Shown here: in pieces, positions 7,854 through 11,708 of the stretch
Layout of the letters: each line of letters starts with the position of its first letter
Position numbering within the stretch: the stretch's first letter is position 1
Assembly: GCA_046496815.1 (NCBI GenBank)
Contig: JAWOGN010000346.1
Span: forward strand, 1-11,708
DNA length: 11,708 bases
Source: JAWOGN01 sp046496815
Lineage (GTDB): Bacteria > Desulfobacterota > DSM-4660 > Desulfatiglandales > Desulfatiglandaceae
Direction of reading: 5' to 3'
Notes under the pieces: model-generated
The model's database searches: none
Told to the model about the DNA's origin: nothing
The model's input: the letters and a program-made list of their open reading frames with translations, nothing else
Made by a program: the position numbers and the translations under genes

Positions 7854-8291
7854 CTAAATGCCTAATTCGGGAAGGGTCTTGCTGACCGCAGGGAAGCTTT
7901 CCGTGACGCGCTTGTACTCTATATTCCACTTGTCCTGATCCCAGATTTCAAATCTCTTAAGCACTCCGACAAGCATCACCTCTTTTTTCAGATCTGCAGT
8001 CACTCTTAACTCAAGAGGGATTGTTATCCTTCCCTGTTTAATTTGACATTCCTCGGCCCCTGACATAAAATATCTCAAAAAGTCGGTGCCGGCCGAATGA
8101 AACGGAGAAATATTCGCAGCTTTCTCCTCGAGTCTCCTCCAATCTTCTCGGGTGAAAGCCCATAAGCAGGCGTCTACACTGGTTACAACCAAACAATCGT
8201 TGCCGGCATGGTCCAATACTTCCCTGAACCTTGCGGGAATGGCCAAACGACCTTTCGCATCAAGCGTATGTCTGGAGCGCCCTCTAAACAT
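7854..8291 (-). CDS. mraZ: Transcriptional regulator MraZ
   Basis: DNA-binding protein of the SpoVT/AbrB-like fold; in the family it binds tandem repeats in the promoter of the dcw operon and usually represses it. The 145 residues hold two copies of the MraZ motif. The first is intact: LDAKGRLAIPARFRE, with D11 and R15 of DXXXR. The second reads ECQIKQGRITIPLELR (81-96) where relatives such as B. subtilis have CELDKQGR. The Asp appears to be missing through loss of one codon, leaving R88 without its usual partner. The C-terminal half has KKEVMLVGVLKRFEIWD, typical of the family. The ATG at 8289-8291 is the first gene after the operator and promoter just upstream. Confidence 0.95.
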   Translation of the reverse strand: MFRGRSRHTLDAKGRLAIPARFREVLDHAGNDCLVVTSVDACLWAFTREDWRRLEEKAANISPFHSAGTDFLRYFMSGAEECQIKQGRITIPLELRVTADLKKEVMLVGVLKRFEIWDQDKWNIEYKRVTESFPAVSKTLPELGI

Positions 8292-8306
8292 GGATTAAGC
8301 CGTGTT

Positions 8307-8343
8307 CCACTTTATGGTACTTTCAACCACTTCGTGACACTTT
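8307..8343 (-). promoter_or_regulatory. MraZ operator: four heptamer boxes with 10-bp period
   Basis: On the minus strand four boxes occur at exact 10-bp steps: AAAGTGT (8337-8343), GAAGTGG (8327-8333), AAAGTAC (8317-8323) and AAAGTGG (8307-8313), each followed by a 3-bp spacer. This matches the published MraZ-box pattern AAAGTG(T/G) with 3-bp spacers in Mollicutes, and the 10-bp spacing of TGGG boxes in E. coli. The third box departs from consensus at its last two bases. The first box overlaps the -10 element of the mraZ promoter and the others extend past the expected start site, so bound MraZ would block initiation. Autoregulation is inferred. Confidence 0.85.
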
Positions 8344-8367
8344 ATGTAAAACCCTACCTTTTGTCAA
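8339..8367 (-). promoter_or_regulatory. Sigma70-type promoter of mraZ and the dcw operon
   Basis: On the minus strand a perfect -35 TTGACA (8362-8367) is followed, after exactly 17 bp (8345-8361), by TAAAGT (8339-8344), which matches TATAAT at four of six positions. Transcription would start near 8331-8333, about 40 nt before the mraZ ATG. The -10 is part of the first MraZ box. This is the only strong promoter seen for the cluster within the window. Confidence 0.8.
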
Positions 8368-8635
8368 GAAAAAAGAGAGCGTTGCGAGATTGCGGTATGC
8401 CCGCCCTAAACGCACAACATGTAGCGCCCAGTTATATCTGAACCACAATATAAACGTATTTTGGATCTGCCACATACAATCTTATGCCGAAAGTCAACCC
8501 GGCCAAAACGGAAAATTTTAAAAGAGTGTAAAAGAAGAGAAGGTGGGGCAGAAAGCAACCGGGTCATCCATGACTGAAGCATGCGTTCGTGCCACGCCAA
8601 GGAAAGTCGAATTGTCGGATGAAAGTGCTCGAACT
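8368..8635. other. Intergenic stretch upstream of the mraZ promoter
   Basis: This holds no gene I can support on either strand. It separates the mraZ promoter from the end of the small membrane-protein gene, which points the same way. Parts are purine-rich on the plus strand (around 8521-8560). I looked for a hairpin with a T run to end the upstream minus-strand transcript and found none, so read-through into the dcw operon cannot be excluded. Confidence 0.5.
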
Positions 8636-8953
8636 TCAACCGGGAGGGGCGAAATAGAAGTAGATTAGGGAGAATATATAAATGCAAAGGAAAAGGACAT
8701 TCATCGTCAGCCCGGAATAGGCATAATCCTTATCGCCCTTTTCTTCAATGAAGGGGATCGATTTGAGCGATGAAATCAAGCCTGCCAGCATAATCAAGGG
8801 TACAAGGGTCAGGTAGCAAATCGAAAACTTGAGTGATTCAAAATCCTCTTGCCAAATCAGGAGTAAAGCCCCTGTCACCCCTGCCGCAAAAAACGGCAGA
8901 ACAAATCCCGCCACCGCGAGATGATTTGTTTTTCTGAAGTCATCAGGGCTCAC
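8636..8953 (-). CDS. Small three-helix membrane protein of unknown function
   Basis: A 105-residue hydrophobic protein with three predicted membrane helices, about 11-33, 44-62 and 81-101. A short polar loop with charged residues (PFIEEKGDKDYAYSG) lies between the second and third. The layout, an N-terminal KTNHLAVAGFVLP-like segment and a later YSGL-led helix, loosely resembles DUF4190-type small membrane proteins, but I would not assign the family without a search. The start is GTG at 8951-8953, the only usual start between the upstream stop and the first helix; GGGG lies 7 nt upstream. It follows the lipid kinase gene by 53 nt on the same strand and may be cotranscribed with it. Its function is unknown. 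Confidence 0.62.
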   Translation of the reverse strand: MSPDDFRKTNHLAVAGFVLPFFAAGVTGALLLIWQEDFESLKFSICYLTLVPLIMLAGLISSLKSIPFIEEKGDKDYAYSGLTMNVLFLCIYIFSLIYFYFAPPG

Positions 8954-9006
8954 CGGCAGGCCCCGGCTGAAAAAATTTGCATATCACGTTTCAAGCTTTA
9001 CGGTGT

Positions 9007-9936
9007 TCAGCCGCAGATCAAGGGAAAAACCGAGGGCACCACCTCGATTGCAACCGGAAGTCGGCCCGGCTGTTCCCCATCCATATCCAGAAGGACCGCT
9101 TGAGGGGACGATGCCTCAATGCGGCTCCCGATCACCCTTCTTATCTCTCGGACATCATAAATCTTTCCATTGTAAAGTTTCGGCAGATTCCAAATCACCT
9201 GCGCTTTGCTCAAGTCCCCGATTACGGTAATTTGAAACAGGCCGTCCGTCATAGCGGCGCCGGGAGCCACCCACATTCCCCCACCGTGATACTGTCCGTT
9301 GGCAACTGCCACATTCAAACCGGTGACGGTCTCTTCAAAATCATCATCCACGCGGAGATGTATACACTTTTTGTTGAAGCGCAAGACAGAAATGAGTGTT
9401 GCCCAAATGAAGGATATGAATCCACCAAATATCTTGCTCGTTCTATTAACGCGCTCATCGACTTCGCCGCCGAGTCCGAAACTCACCACATTATGGAAAT
9501 AACAACACATGGCGTGACCATCGTGGTCCCGATAGCTGAGCCTACCCAGATCTATATAGCAATGGTTGCAACTGCAAATATTATCCAAGGCCCTGTCCAC
9601 CTCCAGGGGCATGGGCAAGGATCTGGCCAAATCACAACCGGTGCCCCGGGGGATGAACCCCAGTAGAATTTCGGATATGGGCGAACCGTTTTTCCCCATG
9701 GCGCCGTTCACGATCTCATTCAGCGTGCCGTCTCCACCCACACAAACCAAGATATCGGTGCCGGAAAGCAGCGCCTCCCGCGCCAGCCGAGTTGCATCGC
9801 CGGGGCCGTTGGTAATGAGGGTTTTGAAGGCACCCAACCGGTCCTTTGCTCTTGCCCGAATCTGAGGCCACTGTCTCCCTGTGTTGCCGTTCGATGAATT
9901 CGGGTTTACAATGAAAGTGATCCGTTTCAACTGCAA
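9007..9936 (-). CDS. Diacylglycerol kinase family lipid kinase (DgkB/YegS/LCB5-like)
   Basis: ATP-dependent lipid kinase of the DAGK catalytic domain family; likely substrates are diacylglycerol or a related lipid alcohol, but the exact one cannot be read from sequence. The 309 residues show VNPNSSNG (10-17), the nucleotide-binding GGDGTLNEIVNG (67-78), RGTGCDLARSLP (97-108, where relatives often have GTGNDFAR), FGLGGEVDERVN (153-164), ANGQYHGGGMWVAPGAAMTDGL (212-233) and LLDMDGE near the end. There is an unusual run of cysteines at 101, 121, 123, 126, 144 and 145. The start is TTG at 9934-9936, with GGGAG about 5 nt upstream; a second TTG follows two codons later. The gene begins right at the end of a broken deacetylase gene and is followed by the small membrane protein gene. 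Confidence 0.9.
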   Translation of the reverse strand: MQLKRITFIVNPNSSNGNTGRQWPQIRARAKDRLGAFKTLITNGPGDATRLAREALLSGTDILVCVGGDGTLNEIVNGAMGKNGSPISEILLGFIPRGTGCDLARSLPMPLEVDRALDNICSCNHCYIDLGRLSYRDHDGHAMCCYFHNVVSFGLGGEVDERVNRTSKIFGGFISFIWATLISVLRFNKKCIHLRVDDDFEETVTGLNVAVANGQYHGGGMWVAPGAAMTDGLFQITVIGDLSKAQVIWNLPKLYNGKIYDVREIRRVIGSRIEASSPQAVLLDMDGEQPGRLPVAIEVVPSVFPLICG

Positions 9937-9937
9937 C

Positions 9938-10348
9938 TCAACTCCCGGATAAGCCTTCAGTCAATGCCGGAACGATGCATCCCGGAACCTGATGATTATA
10001 GGTTCGCGGTGATGCCCGCACCCCTTTCCCTTCAGTAAGGTTGACGGTACCATCTCCCAAGTGAAGGTCTATGTCTAACACGTGGGCACGTTCGATTTTC
10101 TCCTTTCTTCATACATGATCGAGTGCTGTGGCCATAGGGTTGAAGTGGCAAAAGCCCCACGCCCCGTCAGCCGAAGCGTGATGGCCGGGCGGCCTGATCA
10201 GCCCAAAACAGGGTTCGCTGAGGGCGACCGCTGCCGCTTGAGCGGCGCCGCCGGCCGCCGGGGCGGCCACCGCATAAACGCCCTGCTGTTTCACGCGTCT
10301 TATGGGGAGCTGTGTATGCACAGCGGCGATATCATTCTCTGATAGCAA
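9938..10348 (-). pseudogene. Broken histone deacetylase/acetylpolyamine amidohydrolase family gene
   Basis: The minus-strand frame encodes a clear piece of the zinc-dependent HDAC superfamily: ENDIAAVHTQ, GVYAVAAPAAGGAAQAA, CFGLIRPPGHHASADGAWGFCHFN, then an in-frame TGA at 10109-10111. In the same frame, KIERAHVLDIDLHLGDGTVNL follows, with the D.D.H metal-binding strand, and similarity fades until a second stop at 9938-9940. The N-terminal 60 or so residues (usually with GHPE.P.R) and the whole C-terminal half are missing; upstream the frame is closed by a stop just before a TTG at 10346-10348. GFCHFNP also has Pro where the family has Asn. This is best read as a decayed gene; the piece before the TGA could be annotated as a 79-residue protein (10109-10348). 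Confidence 0.75.
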
Positions 10349-10401
10349 TTGAGATCCCGATATTCACGCCCAAGGACACCGATCCTTATTTTGCTCAGCA
10401 T

Positions 10402-10713
10402 TTATCCTTTGGACTCCATTTCCTTGACGGCCTTCGTCAACCGGTTCAGCTTCTTTTCCAACGCTCGAAAATCCTCACGGGTAACAAGATTCATTTTCTT
10501 AAGCGTGCGAGTAACGATTTTTTCAATCTCTCCTTCCACCCTCTCCTTCGCTTCTTTGGACCTTTTTGAAAGTTCATCGATGAACTCTTTTGCGTCTTTT
10601 TCCGACATCTTCCCCTTCTCAACAAAATCTTTCGAGAGATCTTCGATCTTCTCTTTGGTCAGGAAGGCCAACCCCAAACCGGTGGTCAATGTTTTTTTGA
10701 TAAGATCAATCAT
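10402..10713 (-). CDS. Phasin-like coiled-coil protein (polyhydroxyalkanoate regulator phasin family)
   Basis: A 103-residue, highly charged, helical protein. It begins MIDLIKKTLTTGLGLAFLTKEKIEDL, the pattern of short phasin-superfamily proteins (COG3937-like), with an amphipathic N-terminal helix. A K/E-rich middle follows (KGKMSEKDAKEFIDEL), then KKMNLVTREDFRALEKKLNRLTKAVKEM, a coiled coil with leucines in heptad spacing. Phasins coat polyhydroxyalkanoate granules, but many members of this group occur without PHA genes, and no PHA gene lies in the window, so the role is unproven. The ATG at 10711-10713 has a strong AAAGGAG 7 nt upstream. The same frame stays open some 200 nt upstream, but that stretch lacks family features. 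It ends with TAA at 10402. Confidence 0.85.
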   Translation of the reverse strand: MIDLIKKTLTTGLGLAFLTKEKIEDLSKDFVEKGKMSEKDAKEFIDELSKRSKEAKERVEGEIEKIVTRTLKKMNLVTREDFRALEKKLNRLTKAVKEMESKG

Positions 10714-11064
10714 TTTTTGACTCCTTTCCGTTTTATTAGGCGATGCGAGGGCTTTCCATGGACCGGGAGCCGTTCTCCCAAGGAGTAACGGAACAAATAC
10801 CCCAATATAAAGCGACACAATCAGTATCGAACTGCGGGAGCTTTCATGGGATATACCCGATTTTACTGCGGTATGAGCATACGCACAAGAAAAATGTCTG
10901 TGCGGAATCATCAAAGGATTGGAGGCATTTCACCCGCTCAATGTCATTACGCTCCCTCACCCCGGGAAAATACCCAATAGAGGGCCTCCATATTTCCGCA
11001 ACCTTTCGAACCTCTCAACCAGGGCGCTTCCTGTTACATGTACGGAATACTTTCCGGCATTCAC
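10714..11064. other. Divergent intergenic region between the phasin-like and DUF2914 genes
   Basis: About 350 bases without a gene I can support. It contains the candidate phasin promoter at 10860-10888 and, at its right end, leads into the DUF2914 promoter. The rest (10900-11060) shows no protein similarity, no tRNA and no clear structured RNA by eye. Confidence 0.5.
10860..10888 (-). promoter_or_regulatory. Candidate promoter of the phasin-like gene with a palindrome in its spacer
   Basis: On the minus strand TTGTGC (10883-10888) and TAAAAT (10860-10865) are 17 bp apart. The -10 matches TATAAT at five of six positions; the -35 matches only TTG. The inverted repeat GTATG-AG-CATAC (10871-10882) fills most of the spacer and could be a regulator site. 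The leader would be about 140 nt. The evidence is pattern only. Confidence 0.4.
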
Positions 11065-11093
11065 TTGAAAACGATAAAGATTTCTGCTAAAAT
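11065..11093 (+). promoter_or_regulatory. Sigma70-type promoter of the DUF2914 gene
   Basis: TTGAAA (11065-11070) and TAAAAT (11088-11093) are exactly 17 bp apart; each matches its consensus at five or four of six positions. The expected start near 11100 leaves a leader of about 35 nt before the ATG at 11135, ending in a good ribosome site (GGGAGA, 11121-11126). Confidence 0.65.
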
Positions 11094-11134
11094 TTGAAAA
11101 AAAATCAGCCATTTTTTATTCGGGAGAATTAAAT

Positions 11135-11572
11135 ATGAAAAATTTCTTTATGATAGCCTTAAATTTTGTATTATTGTCGGTCGCTATTTCTTTCTTTGCA
11201 CGGCATGCGATTTCACAGGAAACAGCGGCGCTCGAGGTGGCTGATGCAGCCGTTTGTCTAGAGGTGGTCAACCGTGAATGTGTCGGGATGAACACGGTTT
11301 TTCCATCGAATGTCGGAAAGCTGTTTTGCCTCACCAGAATTAATGGCGCCAAGGGTCCCGGGCAGGTGACCCATGTCTGGTATTTTGGGCAAACAGAGCG
11401 GGCCCGGATCGCGCTGAATATCCAAAACACGAGCTGGCGAACTTACAGTTCTAAGATTATTCAGTCACATGAGATTGGGGATTGGCACATCGATGTGTTG
11501 GGGCTTGAAGGTGAATTATTGAAAATCATTCGATTTGAGATCGTGCCATTTGGCTATGCACTCCATTGGTAA
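11135..11572 (+). CDS. Secreted DUF2914 domain protein
   Basis: A 145-residue protein with an N-terminal signal-like segment (KNFFMIALNFVLLSVAISFFA, about 2-22, then ARHAISQE with possible cleavage near 28). The rest is a DUF2914-type domain: VGKLFCLTRI (60-69), the histidine/tryptophan element VTHVWYFG, SWRTYSSKII and GDWHIDVLGLEGELL. The domain's molecular role is not known. It would act outside the cytoplasmic membrane. GGGAGAATTAAAT before the ATG is a strong ribosome site and a promoter lies just upstream, so it is probably expressed alone. Three cysteines (41, 49, 65) are present. It is the only plus-strand gene in the window. Confidence 0.85.
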   Translation: MKNFFMIALNFVLLSVAISFFARHAISQETAALEVADAAVCLEVVNRECVGMNTVFPSNVGKLFCLTRINGAKGPGQVTHVWYFGQTERARIALNIQNTSWRTYSSKIIQSHEIGDWHIDVLGLEGELLKIIRFEIVPFGYALHW

Positions 11573-11708
11573 TCGAGTCAATAGAATATCCTGGAAACAT
11601 GGATTGGGAGACTTCTTTATGTTTTTTTGCAACTCCATTAACATAATGGCTGAAAAATAATGCAAGCCGAGTCATATTTACCTTGTTTTCAAACGTAAAT
11701 TCTGATAA
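11573..11708. other. Downstream sequence after the DUF2914 gene
   Basis: No gene is seen before the window ends. A T run (11622-11628) precedes a small hairpin, CCATTA-ACA-TAATGG (11635-11649), which is the wrong order for an intrinsic terminator on the plus strand. The terminator of the DUF2914 gene is therefore not identified. Confidence 0.4.

Noticed and set aside
8570..8668. Plus-strand 32-codon frame beginning MTEACVRATPRK.
   Set aside because: There is no Shine-Dalgarno sequence and no known family, and it runs into the opposite-strand membrane-protein gene.
8406..8687. Minus-strand open frame of 93 codons overlapping the end of the small membrane-protein gene.
   Set aside because: Its composition looks random, it overlaps the better candidate, and it has no ribosome site.
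8977..9666. Plus-strand open frame of 229 codons opposite the lipid kinase gene.
   Set aside because: The minus strand carries a full set of kinase motifs here; the antisense product has no family features and no good start signal.
10109..10111. UGA as selenocysteine in the deacetylase-like frame, with a possible small stem (ACGT-GCCC-ACGT) about 17 nt downstream.
   Set aside because: The codon falls in a variable loop, not at a catalytic cysteine position. The gene also lacks its N-terminus and C-terminal half, and the stem is only 4 bp. A nonsense mutation in a decaying gene is simpler.
10373..10388. AAGGA/TCCTT stem downstream of the phasin-like gene as its terminator.
   Set aside because: The stem is only 5 bp and no T run follows on the minus strand.
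10714..10914. Upstream extension of the phasin-like gene (67 more codons in frame).
   Set aside because: The ATG at 10713 has a strong ribosome site and starts exactly where family similarity starts; the upstream stretch holds the likely promoter and leader.
11622..11649. T run and hairpin after the DUF2914 gene as an intrinsic terminator.
   Set aside because: The T run comes before the hairpin on the plus strand. Read on the minus strand the hairpin is followed by A residues, so neither direction fits.

Overview
The window carries the 5' half of a division and cell wall (dcw) gene cluster, all read on the minus strand, followed on the right by a small accessory region. The cluster order from its promoter is mraZ, rsmH, ftsL, ftsI, murE, murF, mraY, murD; murD runs off the left edge after 34 codons. 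The organism is most likely a Gram-negative bacterium of the Desulfobacterota (the old Deltaproteobacteria). This is an inference from several points: the meso-diaminopimelate-type DNPR motif in MurE, an FtsI with a C-terminal PASTA domain, a phasin-like coiled-coil protein and a secreted DUF2914 protein. Species cannot be named from the sequence.

Region 1-8291 (minus) encodes peptidoglycan precursor synthesis and septation. MurE, MurF and MurD build the UDP-MurNAc-pentapeptide in the cytoplasm, and MraY moves it onto undecaprenyl phosphate. FtsL and FtsI act in the divisome, RsmH methylates 16S rRNA, and MraZ regulates the operon. Spacing is tight: rsmH/ftsL 2 nt apart, ftsL/ftsI overlapping as GTGA, and murE/murF abutting as TGA-ATG. 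Two places are looser. About 90-100 nt with a GC-rich hairpin lie before the likely murE start. About 325 nt between murF and mraY hold an AGGAGGT sequence, a chain of three tiny overlapping frames and an inverted repeat. Several genes start with GTG or TTG.

Region 8292-8367 is the operon's control region. It has a sigma70-type promoter (TTGACA, 17 bp, TAAAGT) whose -10 element lies inside the first of four heptamers spaced exactly 10 bp apart. This matches the known architecture of MraZ operators and points to autoregulation.

Region 8636-10713 (minus) holds a small three-helix membrane protein, a diacylglycerol/sphingosine-kinase-like lipid kinase, a broken histone-deacetylase-family gene (N-terminus missing, in-frame TGA, C-terminus lost) and a phasin-like coiled-coil protein. 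Region 10714-11134 is a divergent intergenic stretch with candidate promoters in both directions. Region 11135-11572 (plus) encodes a secreted DUF2914 protein with a good promoter and ribosome binding site. No tRNA, rRNA, CRISPR array, insertion sequence or phage gene was seen. I found no convincing new multi-gene system. The most unusual points are the MraZ operator paired with a MraZ that lacks the conserved Asp of its second motif, the leader-like gap before mraY, the hairpin before murE, and the UGA-interrupted deacetylase remnant.
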